Shown in pieces: positions 43,385-51,558 of a DNA stretch of 64,000 nt (position 1 is its first letter; the number at the start of each line of letters is the position of its first letter). Below the pieces are notes generated by a model. It ran no database searches and was not told where the DNA came from. It saw only the letters and a list, made by a program, of their open reading frames with translations. Both the position numbers and the translations under genes were made by a program. Origin of the DNA: Bryobacterales bacterium (GTDB lineage Bacteria; Acidobacteriota; Terriglobia; Bryobacterales; Bryobacteraceae). Location: contig PMKM01000012.1 of assembly GCA_003157745.1 (NCBI GenBank), positions 3,561 to 67,560 on the forward strand, read 5' to 3'.

Positions 43385-44338
43385 GTGGCATCCATTTGGC
43401 AGAACATGATGATTGCGCTAGCGCGCAGCAGCAAGGTAATCGCACTGATGCAAAGCACACCCAGCCTGGCGGCGGCGGCTCGCGAGTTCGTGGGCGGGCC
43501 GGACGAAGAAGCGGCGCTGCGGACGGCTGTGGGGTTGCACGCGCGTGGCATTCGCTCCTCGCTGTTTTACCTGGGCGAGTACATCATTGATCCCGCCATC
43601 ACAAGGCAGACGGTGGATAGCCTGGTGCGGCTTCTACCACAGCTCGACGAGCGTGGTCTGGACACGCACGTCTCGGTGGACTCGACGCAGATCGGCTACT
43701 CGATCCGGCCCGAACTGGGCGAGGAGAACGGGCTGCGGCTGGCGGCGGCCTTCCCTGCCCGCCGCTCGGCGCACAGCTTCCTGATGCTCGACATGGAAGA
43801 CGCTGCCTACGTGGATTACACGATTGGGCTGCGCAGGTTGCTGGCCCGGCGCGGCGTTCCGGCGGCGATCACTTTGCAGGCTTACCTGCGGCGGACCGAG
43901 GCGGACCTGGCGGGCCTGCTCGGCGAGCGCGTGCCCTGCGTCCGGCTGGTGAAGGGCGCGTTCTCCGAAGGCCGCGAGATCGCCTGGATGCACACGGCTG
44001 AGATTCGCGCGGCATATATGCGCTTGGCGGCGCAGATGCTATCGGAGAAAGCGCGCGAGGCCGGACTGTTTCCCGTGTTTGCCACGCACAACGAAGAGCT
44101 GATCGATGCGCTTCGCGCGTTGGCGCGAAAGTCCGGTTTCGCGCCTGGCGAGTATGAGTTCGAGATGCTCTACGGCGTGCGGCCGGGGCTGCAGGCGAAG
44201 ATTCTAGCCGCTGGCGACCAGCTACGTTTGTACGTGCCGTACGGTGCGTATTGGTGGCCGTACACCGCGCGGCGGATTGGCGAGAATCCGCGGAACCTGC
44301 TGTTCGTGTGGCGTGCGCTGGCGGGACGGAAGCGGTGA
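43385..44338 (+). CDS. putA: proline dehydrogenase
   Basis: A 317-residue FAD-dependent TIM-barrel enzyme of the monofunctional ProDH type. It oxidises proline to pyrroline-5-carboxylate. Family motifs are RLVKGAF, FATHNEELI, FEMLYGVRPGLQ and LRLYVPYGAYWWPYTARRI, which bind FAD and the substrate carboxylate. No P5C dehydrogenase lies beside it. GTG 43385 is the start (GAGGGAATC upstream). The symbol refers to the activity, not to the bifunctional enterobacterial PutA. Confidence 0.88.
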   Translation: MASIWQNMMIALARSSKVIALMQSTPSLAAAAREFVGGPDEEAALRTAVGLHARGIRSSLFYLGEYIIDPAITRQTVDSLVRLLPQLDERGLDTHVSVDSTQIGYSIRPELGEENGLRLAAAFPARRSAHSFLMLDMEDAAYVDYTIGLRRLLARRGVPAAITLQAYLRRTEADLAGLLGERVPCVRLVKGAFSEGREIAWMHTAEIRAAYMRLAAQMLSEKAREAGLFPVFATHNEELIDALRALARKSGFAPGEYEFEMLYGVRPGLQAKILAAGDQLRLYVPYGAYWWPYTARRIGENPRNLLFVWRALAGRKR

Positions 44339-44447
44339 GACCGATCTACGCGTCAGTCCCCGGAGCGATCGAGCTGGGCTGACTACTTTCCAGGAATCGC
44401 GCAGCGAGCTTGCCGCTTTTCCCATGTGGATTGTCTCCACTATTGCC

Positions 44448-44478
44448 TTGACCTGTCTACAACTGTAGGGTTGAGACT
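44448..44478 (+). promoter_or_regulatory. MerR-type promoter/operator candidate
   Basis: TTGACC (44448-44453) is followed by the perfect inverted repeat CTACA-AC-TGTAG (44457-44468). MerR proteins bind such repeats within long 19-20 bp spacers. With 19 bases the -10 would be GAGACT, which is weak. It lies 13 bases before the MerR gene, so autoregulation is likely. Confidence 0.5.
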
Positions 44479-44490
44479 GGAATCAGAAGC

Positions 44491-45030
44491 ATGCTACTGA
44501 CCGTTACCAATCTTGCCCGAGCTTGCGGGCTGAGCCGGAGTACCGTTTTGTACTACGAGGCGAGGGGACTCTTGAAGACGGCACGGCGCAGCGCTGGGAA
44601 CTACCGTGTCTACGGCCAGAATGACCTGCAGCGTCTGCGCCAGATATGTATTTATCGCGGCGCAGGGCTGACGCTCGGCAATATACGGTCGATTCTCGAT
44701 GGGGCGCACAGCGATGCGGCCGGCATATTGCAGCGAAGACTGGTAGAACTGAGCGGCGAAATCGAGAAACTGCGCGATCACCAAAGGGCGATCGCGCGAT
44801 TACTGAAAGATACCGATCGACTGAGGAAAATTCCAATGGTTACCAAAGAGAAGTGGGTTGAAGTCATGCGCGGCGCCGGGTTCACGGACGACGATATGCA
44901 TCGCTGGCACGCGCAATTCGAGAAATCGGCGCCGCAGGAGCACCAGGAGTTCCTGGAGTTCCTGCACATTCCGGCAAAAGAGGTTCAGTCGATCCGCGAC
45001 TGGAGCCGGAAGGCGGAGGTGAGCGGCTAA
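44491..45030 (+). CDS. MerR family transcriptional regulator
   Basis: A 179-residue regulator with an N-terminal winged helix (TVTNLARACGLSRSTVLYYE, then YRVYGQNDLQRLRQICIYRG) and a coiled coil (LQRRLVELSGEIEKLRDHQR). The C-terminal 65 residues (KWVEVMRGAGFTDDDMHRWH ... EFLEFLHIP) are a small helical effector domain with no cysteine, so it probably does not sense metals by thiols. No target gene lies directly downstream. Confidence 0.88.
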   Translation: MLLTVTNLARACGLSRSTVLYYEARGLLKTARRSAGNYRVYGQNDLQRLRQICIYRGAGLTLGNIRSILDGAHSDAAGILQRRLVELSGEIEKLRDHQRAIARLLKDTDRLRKIPMVTKEKWVEVMRGAGFTDDDMHRWHAQFEKSAPQEHQEFLEFLHIPAKEVQSIRDWSRKAEVSG

Positions 45031-45106
45031 CAGACAAGGGTCGGCGATTTGATGCCAGCGTGCATAGACGACTGTTGCCCCAGCAGTCTGGCAGGCTGCG
45101 CCACGA

Positions 45107-45146
45107 ACAAAAAACGGCCCGGTCTCCGTTGCTGGAAGGCCGGGCC
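45107..45146 (-). terminator. terminator of the FecR/DUF6600 gene
   Basis: On the minus strand a GGCCCGG / CCGGGCC stem with a 17-base loop is followed by GTTTTTTG, 38 bases beyond the stop codon. Confidence 0.75.
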
Positions 45147-45184
45147 CATGGGAAGAAAATGATGCTCGCTCAAAGGTCGCGGGG

Positions 45185-47029
45185 CTAGCGGCGGGAGGAG
45201 CCGCTGCCGCTGCTGGAATGACCGCCACCACTGCTGTGTCCACCGCCACCGCTCGACCGCGGTGCACTGTAGGACGGGCTCCCGCCGGAGCGCGGTCCAC
45301 CGTAGGACGGGCCGCCGCCGGAACGCGGTGCGCTATAGGAAGGGCTCCCGCCGGAACGCGGTGCACTGTAGGATGGGCCACCGCTAGAGCGTGGTGCGCT
45401 GTAGGATGGCGTGCTGTAGCGGGGGCTCGAGTTGCCCGAGTAAGGGCTGCCGCGGTATCCCGAATTCGGTTGGCCGAGGCGTTGCCAACCGCTGGAGGGC
45501 GCGCTCTGCGAGCCGGTGCGCTGGCCGCTGCCAGGGGCGCCGAAGCGGCTCCAGCCGGCGGAACTCGATGCGGCGCCGGGCCGGGCCGAACCTAGCCGGC
45601 CGCTCGAAGTCGCGGCGGATTGCGGGGCGTGGTAGAACGTGGTGCGGGCGGCGCTTCTTGGCGCATAGGCTGCCGCGCGATTGGAGAACCGGGCGGCAGC
45701 ACTGCCGGCGGACAATGGAACGGCGCCGCGAATGATGCCTGCCGAGGCGAATTGGGCCGCGGTGGGTCGCACGATGCTGGATGCGCGGCCGTTCTGGAAA
45801 TCATGTACGGAAAGACCGGTCACGCCGTTTGCGATACGAGCGTTCTGGTAAGCATTTCTAATGTTTACGCCAGTGACATTGAGGGAACGGTTGATATATC
45901 CGCCGGAGTGGTAATAGCCTCTTCCCCACCACGGATGGAAGACCTCGTAGGGCGCCAGCGGTACCCAGCCGACGTTGCCGAAGCCGAAGCCGACGCCGAA
46001 GCCGACTCCACCGCCAAAACCGAAGAAGCCGACCAGCGCGGGCGACCAACAGTGAGGCACTCCGAAAACGCCGGGGTACCACAGCCAGCCGTAGCCAGCG
46101 CGATGGAACCAACGGCCGTAATGATAGGGGGCCCAGCCCCAGGGATCGGCGCTGACCCACGTCCAGCCGTACCAATCCAGCCACTCCCACTGCCCGGCTT
46201 GATAGGGCGCCCAACCGGGATCCACTTGCGGCTGCCAGACATTGCCGTAATCGGGGGTATAAACCCAGGTTCCGTGATTATCCAAATCCTCGGTGCCGTA
46301 GACGCCTTGCGGGACGCGCTGCGCGCTGCGCGACTGGAGGAGCACGCGGTCACGGCTGTCGGACCACGCATCCCAGGCGTCCGGCGCGGCGGCAGTGACG
46401 ATCTGGAACTCGGGATCGGCGGTGGAACCGCGCGCGACCATCGTCTGCCCGGCGCTCACCGATTGCGAACCACGGGGAGAAAAGACCTCGACTTCGCCGG
46501 CTCTGACGGTAAGTTCCGTTTCTCCGGACTGGGTAACCGAAATACGATAAGCCCCAACTCTAGAAGGCCTTATCGAAATATTCGGAGTATCGACTTCAGG
46601 ATTGGTATCGGAAGGCCGCAACAGGCGGAAGGTTACCGTGCCGTGAGACAGCTCGAGCTGGATCCGGCCAGCCTCCAAGGCACTGATTCTGATTTCGGCC
46701 AACCCGCCAATGCGCAGTAGGTTGGCTGCATCAAACTCAACCTCAGCACGCGAATTGGGGCCGGTTGAGATGCGATCGTCGGCCAGCAAGGGCGCGTTGA
46801 CGACGCCGGCTACCCAATCGGCGTCGCCGCGGCGCACCGAAACCTGCCCATCCATCACGCTGATGCGGGCCACGCCGTGCTGCAGGTCATCGCCATTGGG
46901 AGCGGCGGGGGAAGCGGCTGGCCCGTCTGCTCCGCCGCCGGCATCCTGCGCCCAGAGGGGCGCGCCGGTCGCCACCGTCAGAACGGCCGCCAGAACCAAT
47001 CCCATCGAGCGAAGCTGGTTGCGAAGCAT
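45185..47029 (-). CDS. FecR-domain and DUF6600-type secreted protein
   Basis: A 614-residue exported protein (signal peptide MGLVLAAVLTVATGAPLWAQ). Residues 40-190 form a FecR-like domain (VARISVMDGQVSVRRGDADW, NLLRIGGLAEIRISALEAGR). Residues 250-400 are Trp/Tyr/Gly-rich (YGNVWQPQVDPGWAPYQAGQ, WEWLDWYGWTWVSADPWGWA), the DUF6600 signature. The last 130 residues are a low-complexity Ser/Gly/Pro repeat. Function unknown; probably envelope-associated. ATG 47029 follows GAAAGGAC. No FecI-type sigma factor is adjacent. Confidence 0.85.
   Translation of the reverse strand: MLRNQLRSMGLVLAAVLTVATGAPLWAQDAGGGADGPAASPAAPNGDDLQHGVARISVMDGQVSVRRGDADWVAGVVNAPLLADDRISTGPNSRAEVEFDAANLLRIGGLAEIRISALEAGRIQLELSHGTVTFRLLRPSDTNPEVDTPNISIRPSRVGAYRISVTQSGETELTVRAGEVEVFSPRGSQSVSAGQTMVARGSTADPEFQIVTAAAPDAWDAWSDSRDRVLLQSRSAQRVPQGVYGTEDLDNHGTWVYTPDYGNVWQPQVDPGWAPYQAGQWEWLDWYGWTWVSADPWGWAPYHYGRWFHRAGYGWLWYPGVFGVPHCWSPALVGFFGFGGGVGFGVGFGFGNVGWVPLAPYEVFHPWWGRGYYHSGGYINRSLNVTGVNIRNAYQNARIANGVTGLSVHDFQNGRASSIVRPTAAQFASAGIIRGAVPLSAGSAAARFSNRAAAYAPRSAARTTFYHAPQSAATSSGRLGSARPGAASSSAGWSRFGAPGSGQRTGSQSAPSSGWQRLGQPNSGYRGSPYSGNSSPRYSTPSYSAPRSSGGPSYSAPRSGGSPSYSAPRSGGGPSYGGPRSGGSPSYSAPRSSGGGGHSSGGGHSSSGSGSSRR
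45255..45420. repeat. 33-bp tandem repeats in the C-terminus of the FecR protein
   Basis: About five near-copies encode an 11-residue unit PSYSAPRSGGS/G on the minus strand. The copies differ mainly in Ser/Gly codons, so slippage could alter copy number. Confidence 0.75.
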
Positions 47030-47280
47030 GATTGAGTCCTTTCTACTACCCGCTGGTGCTGGAGCACGGGGCCTGCCAAAGGTCAACGGCAGTTGTTTCA
47101 GATGGTTACGCGTCGACGGCCGAGATCGCCAGTGGCCGAAAACCACCAACATGGCTGGGTTGGAGCAGATAGTAGGAAGAACCGCAGAGTGCCGCAACGA
47201 GTGAAGAAACCGGGACCCCACGAAGGCGGTTGGGATTAGAATCTATTCGGAAAGCCAAACGCAGATCCGGGAGGACGGCG

Positions 47281-47775
47281 ATGAGAAGCGCTGCGCGGCC
47301 ATTGATTCTCTTCTTGCTCCCGCTGGGGCTGGGGACGATACCGTCGCGGTCAACCGCGGCGGTGGGGGGCGACTGCCTGTATGAATGCGAAGGCCCCATC
47401 TGCGGCAACTACAGCAACCACACCGATTTCTGCACGCAACTGAGGGCGAACTGCCAGGCGCGGTGCTCGGGCCGCAGGTGGTGGGGCGCCATCGCGTATA
47501 GCGCGCCGGATAAGGGCTTCGGCTGGTCGACGGACTGGAACACCGTGGAAGGAGCGAAGAAGCAGGCGATGGACCGGTGCGTCGTTCACGGCAGCGCGTG
47601 CAAGTTGTGGACGTATTTCGAGAACGAATGCGGCGCGGTAGCGGCAGACGGCAAGATTGTGACCTGGGGGACCGCCTACGTAAGAGAGTATGCGCAGCGG
47701 AAGGCGCTGAGCGAGTGCCAGAAAGCCGGCGGGAAGAACTGCGCGATTGCGGCGTGGGCATGCTCGAAGTATTAG
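47281..47775 (+). CDS. DUF4189 domain secreted protein
   Basis: A 164-residue exported protein (PLILFLLPLGLGTIPSRSTA). A cysteine-rich start (CLYECEGPICGNYSNHTDFC) precedes a DUF4189-type domain: WGAIAYSAPDKGFGWSTDWN, EGAKKQAMDRC and ending CAIAAWACSKY. The family is small, secreted and of unknown function. ATG 47281 follows GGGAGG, and the upstream frame lacks signal-peptide character. It is divergent from the FecR gene. Confidence 0.8.
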   Translation: MRSAARPLILFLLPLGLGTIPSRSTAAVGGDCLYECEGPICGNYSNHTDFCTQLRANCQARCSGRRWWGAIAYSAPDKGFGWSTDWNTVEGAKKQAMDRCVVHGSACKLWTYFENECGAVAADGKIVTWGTAYVREYAQRKALSECQKAGGKNCAIAAWACSKY

Positions 47776-47839
47776 CGCCGTTCGCCAGCGATGGGCCCGG
47801 GCGACGTTGTATACTACGGATCTTTGGGTAAGGAGTCCG

Positions 47840-50266
47840 GTGATCGAGGACCTGCGGTTTGCGCTTCGCGCGCTCGGCAAACACCGCACATTCGCCGTGG
47901 CCGCGTTGCTCTCGGTGACGCTGGGCATTGGCGCCAACACGGCGATCTTCAGCCTGATTGATGCGCTGTTGCTGCAGCGGCTGCCGGTGCGGGAGCCGGC
48001 GCGGCTGTTGGCGCTGAGCACGGCAGATCCAAAGAACCCGGGCCGTTGGCTGGTTTCCTACCTTAACTACAAGGACTATCGGGACCGCAACACGGTCTTT
48101 TCGTCCCTGCTGATGTCCTCGCTCCTGATGGTGAACTTCACGGGAGGCGGCGACGCGCAGCAGCTTGTGGGCGAGATCGCCTCGGCAAACTATTTTTCGA
48201 CGCTGGGCGTGCAGCCGGTGGTGGGGCGCGGGTTCCTGGAGGAAGAGGACCGCGTGCCGGGGGCGCGGCCGGTGGCGGTGATCGGCTATGGGTTGTGGAA
48301 ACGAGTGTACGGCGGCGACCCGCAGGTGACGGCGCGGACGATAGAGTTGAACCGACACCGGTACCAGATTGTGGGGGTAGCGCCGGAGGGCTTTCACGGC
48401 ATCGATTCGCTCTACGCGACAGAAGTGTGGGTGCCGGCCATGATGTACGAGCAGGTACTTCCCTTCCCTAAAGCCATGCACCTGCGGCGCGCGTTCGTCT
48501 TCACGGCGGTGGGAAGGCTGCGGCCGGGCGTGAGCGCGGGACAGGCGCAGGCGGGGATGGTGGCCGTCTCGCGCGGACTGGAACGGGAGTACCCGCGGGA
48601 GAACGCGGGGCTCGAGGTGAAGCTGAGCCCATTGGCCGAGGCATCGCGCGAAACGGGGCCTTCCGGCGGCATCGCGCGGGCGGGCACGGTGCTGCTGATC
48701 GTATCGGGGTTGGTGCTCGCGATCGCGTGCGCCAACGTGGCGAACCTATCGCTCGCGCGCGGGGCGGCGCGGAGCAAGGAAATCGCCGTACGTTTGGCGA
48801 TGGGGGCGAGCCGGTGGAGGCTGGCGCGACAACTGCTTACGGAAAGCCTGACGCTGGCGGCGCTGGGCGGCACAGCAGGAATACTGCTGGGGCACTGGGG
48901 GAGCCGGGCACTGTGGGCATTTCGTCCGGTACAGTTCAGGCATTTCTATGCGAGGCCGTCGCTCGATGCGACCGTGCTGTTGTACTCATTGGGCGCGACG
49001 GCATTGACGGGGCTGCTGTTCGGGGCGATTCCAGCGTGGCGGGCCGGACGATCCGATCTGGCGAGCGATCTGAAAGAGCGCGGGTCGGGGGCGGCGAGCA
49101 GGCGCGGGCGAGCGGAATTGCGCTTTGTGCTGGTGGCGGGCGAGATCGCGCTGTCGGTGGTGGCACTCAGTGGGGCGTCGCTCTTCCTGCGCAGCCTGAG
49201 CGCGGCGACCCACGCCGACCCGGGGTTTGACGCCGGCCGGCTGGGGATCGTGCTCTTCAACGCGGCGAACGCCGGATACGACGAGACGCGCGGGCGCGCC
49301 TATGAGCGCCGGGCGCTCGAGACGGCGGCAGCGACGCCGGGAGTCGACGCCGCATCGCTCGCCAAGGACCAGCCGTTGCTGGTCTCGACGGCGCGCCATG
49401 TGATGCGCCCGGGTCTCGATAGCGGGCAGGGGCGCGTGACGCTGAGCGGCGTGGTCTCAGCCGGATATTTTCGCACGCTGCGGATTCCGATAATAGAAGG
49501 GCGCGATTTCGGCGAGCGGGACGAGAGGAGCAGTCCGCGCGTGGCAATCGTCAACGAAGCCGCGGCGCGATGGTTTTGGCCAGGCGAGGATGCGGTGGGA
49601 AAGGCGATCGAGTTTGGCGGCGAGAATCTGCCGGTCGAGATCATCGGCGTGGCGCGCAACTCGCATTACCGGAGCCTGGAGGATCTGCCGGAGCCGGTGG
49701 TGTATCTATCGATCGAACAGTATTATTTCCCCACGGCCGTCGTGTATGTGCATACGGCAGGCAAGCCGGACGCAGTGGCGGCGGACGTGCGGCGGCGGCT
49801 GCAGGCGCTCGACCGTAACGTGCCGCTCCAATCGGAAGGCGTGCGCACCACGATTCGCGATACTCTGTGGGCGCAGACGCTGACGGCGACCTTGCTGACG
49901 GGCTTCGGGCTGCTGGCGCTGCTGATGGCGGGCATCGGGGTTTACGGCGTGGTGGCGTACTCGGTGGAGCAGCGCGCACGGGAGTTTGGCATCCGCAGCG
50001 CGCTGGGCGCCACGCCATGGAGCATACGGGGGATGATTGTCCGGCAGTGCGCGTGGCTGGTGGCGGCGGGCGTGCCGGCGGGCCTACTCATATCGCTGGT
50101 CGCGGCGCGCGCGGTCCGCGGGATGTTGTTCGGCGTTGGCCCGTCCGACGGGGTGACCTTCATCCTCGCGCCCTCGATTCTGGCCGCGGTGGCGCTCGTC
50201 GCGTGCTGGATTCCCGGCGCGCGTGCGGCGCGGATTTCGCCGGCGTGCGCTCTTCGCGAGGAGTGA
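47840..50266 (+). CDS. ADOP-type ABC permease (MacB/FtsX-like)
   Basis: An 808-residue permease with two MacB-like halves. Each has a helix plus a periplasmic domain: RTFAVAALLSVTLGIGANTA begins the first, and IALSVVALSGASLFLRSL the second. The C-terminal helices end GVYGVVAYSVEQRAREFGIR, the hallmark of this lone-permease family of Acidobacteriota. No ATPase is encoded nearby, so it must use one from elsewhere or act in trans. GTG 47840 follows AAGGAGTCC; longer in-frame starts overlap the DUF4189 gene. Confidence 0.88.
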   Translation: MIEDLRFALRALGKHRTFAVAALLSVTLGIGANTAIFSLIDALLLQRLPVREPARLLALSTADPKNPGRWLVSYLNYKDYRDRNTVFSSLLMSSLLMVNFTGGGDAQQLVGEIASANYFSTLGVQPVVGRGFLEEEDRVPGARPVAVIGYGLWKRVYGGDPQVTARTIELNRHRYQIVGVAPEGFHGIDSLYATEVWVPAMMYEQVLPFPKAMHLRRAFVFTAVGRLRPGVSAGQAQAGMVAVSRGLEREYPRENAGLEVKLSPLAEASRETGPSGGIARAGTVLLIVSGLVLAIACANVANLSLARGAARSKEIAVRLAMGASRWRLARQLLTESLTLAALGGTAGILLGHWGSRALWAFRPVQFRHFYARPSLDATVLLYSLGATALTGLLFGAIPAWRAGRSDLASDLKERGSGAASRRGRAELRFVLVAGEIALSVVALSGASLFLRSLSAATHADPGFDAGRLGIVLFNAANAGYDETRGRAYERRALETAAATPGVDAASLAKDQPLLVSTARHVMRPGLDSGQGRVTLSGVVSAGYFRTLRIPIIEGRDFGERDERSSPRVAIVNEAAARWFWPGEDAVGKAIEFGGENLPVEIIGVARNSHYRSLEDLPEPVVYLSIEQYYFPTAVVYVHTAGKPDAVAADVRRRLQALDRNVPLQSEGVRTTIRDTLWAQTLTATLLTGFGLLALLMAGIGVYGVVAYSVEQRAREFGIRSALGATPWSIRGMIVRQCAWLVAAGVPAGLLISLVAARAVRGMLFGVGPSDGVTFILAPSILAAVALVACWIPGARAARISPACALREE

Positions 50267-50316
50267 GAATGCAAGACCCGGCAGGTGCGGGCTATGCGAA
50301 GGGGTAAGCTGAAACG

Positions 50317-51558
50317 GTGAAGACGTTTTTCCATCTCGACATGGATGCCTTCTTCGTGTCCGTGGAAGAGCTGTTCGCGCCGGAGCTGAAGGGCAAGCCG
50401 GTGGTGGTCGGGGGCCGGCCGGACGAGCGGGGGGTGGTTTCGGCGGCGTCCTATGCGGCGCGGAAGTTTGGGGTGCATTCGGCGATGCCGCTGCGGACGG
50501 CACACAAGTTGTGCCCGCAGGCGATCTTCGTCGAAGGGCACATGGAGCGATATCGCGAATACTCGCACAAGGTCCACGAGGTGTTGTGCGGGTTCACGCC
50601 GCTGGTCGAGATGGCGTCGATCGACGAAGCGTATCTCGACATCACGGGCACGGAACGGCTCTACGGGCCACCGCTGCGGGCCGCGCACCTGCTGCACGAA
50701 CGGGTGCAGGCGGCGACAAAGCTGAACTGTTCGATCGGGATCGCGGCGTCGCGGATGGTGGCCAAGATCTGTTCGGATCAGGCCAAGCCGAACGGCGTGC
50801 TGATGGTGATGCCGGGGCGCGAAGCGGCGTTTCTGGGGCCGCTCGACGTGCGGCGGATTCCGGGTGTGGGCAAAGTGAGCGAGAAGAATCTGCACGCGCT
50901 GGGAATTCGCAAGGTGCGCGACCTGGCCGCGCGCGACGAGACGTTCCTCGAAGAACATTTCGGCAAGCTGGGGCTGGCTCTGGCCGGCAAGGCGCAGGGG
51001 TTGGACGCGGGCGGCTGGTTCGACACCGAGATCGGCGCCGAGGATGGGCCGAAATCGATCAGCCACGAACACACGTTTACTGAAGACACGGCGGACGTGG
51101 CGCAGCTCGAAGCCACGCTGGCCAAGCTGTGCGAGATGGTGGGGCGGCGGCTGCGCGAGCATGGATTGACGGCGGGCACGGTGCAGCTCAAGCTGCGCTA
51201 TACGGACTTTTCGACCATCACGCGGGCGCGCACGATGGAGCGGGCGACCGCGCTCGATACGGAATTGCTCGACGAAATCCGCGTGCTATTCCGCCGCAAC
51301 TGGAAGGCGGGCGCGGCGGTGCGGTTGCTGGGCGTGCACGTTTCCGGCTGGTCGGAGGAAGGGACTCAAATGGATTTACTCGACGATCCGCGCCACGAGC
51401 GGTGGCAGCGCGCGACGGCCGCGGCGGACCTCATGCGCGACCGCTTCGGCGATTCGGCGGTCTCGCTGGCCGCCAGCCTGCGCGGCAAATTCCACGAACG
51501 CGCGCACGAAACGCCGCCGGGATTGCCGGGGAAGAAGAAGACGGGCCGGCCAAAATGA
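50317..51558 (+). CDS. dinB: DNA polymerase IV (Y family)
   Basis: A 413-residue Y-family polymerase: HLDMDAFFVSVEE (catalytic Asp), VSAASYAARKFGVHSAMPL, SIDEAYLDITG (catalytic Asp-Glu), IGIAASRMVAKICSD, GVGKVSEKNL (HhH) and little-finger sequence. The segment TQMDLLDD is a clamp-binding QxxLF-like motif. It copies damaged DNA with low fidelity. GTG 50317 is the start. The stop overlaps the GH74-like gene (ATGA), an unexpected partner. No LexA box was recognised upstream. Confidence 0.93.
   Translation: MKTFFHLDMDAFFVSVEELFAPELKGKPVVVGGRPDERGVVSAASYAARKFGVHSAMPLRTAHKLCPQAIFVEGHMERYREYSHKVHEVLCGFTPLVEMASIDEAYLDITGTERLYGPPLRAAHLLHERVQAATKLNCSIGIAASRMVAKICSDQAKPNGVLMVMPGREAAFLGPLDVRRIPGVGKVSEKNLHALGIRKVRDLAARDETFLEEHFGKLGLALAGKAQGLDAGGWFDTEIGAEDGPKSISHEHTFTEDTADVAQLEATLAKLCEMVGRRLREHGLTAGTVQLKLRYTDFSTITRARTMERATALDTELLDEIRVLFRRNWKAGAAVRLLGVHVSGWSEEGTQMDLLDDPRHERWQRATAAADLMRDRFGDSAVSLAASLRGKFHERAHETPPGLPGKKKTGRPK

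Noticed and set aside
45255-45420. Possible CRISPR-like array
   Set aside because: The repeats are contiguous, without spacers, and encode a Ser/Gly tail in frame.
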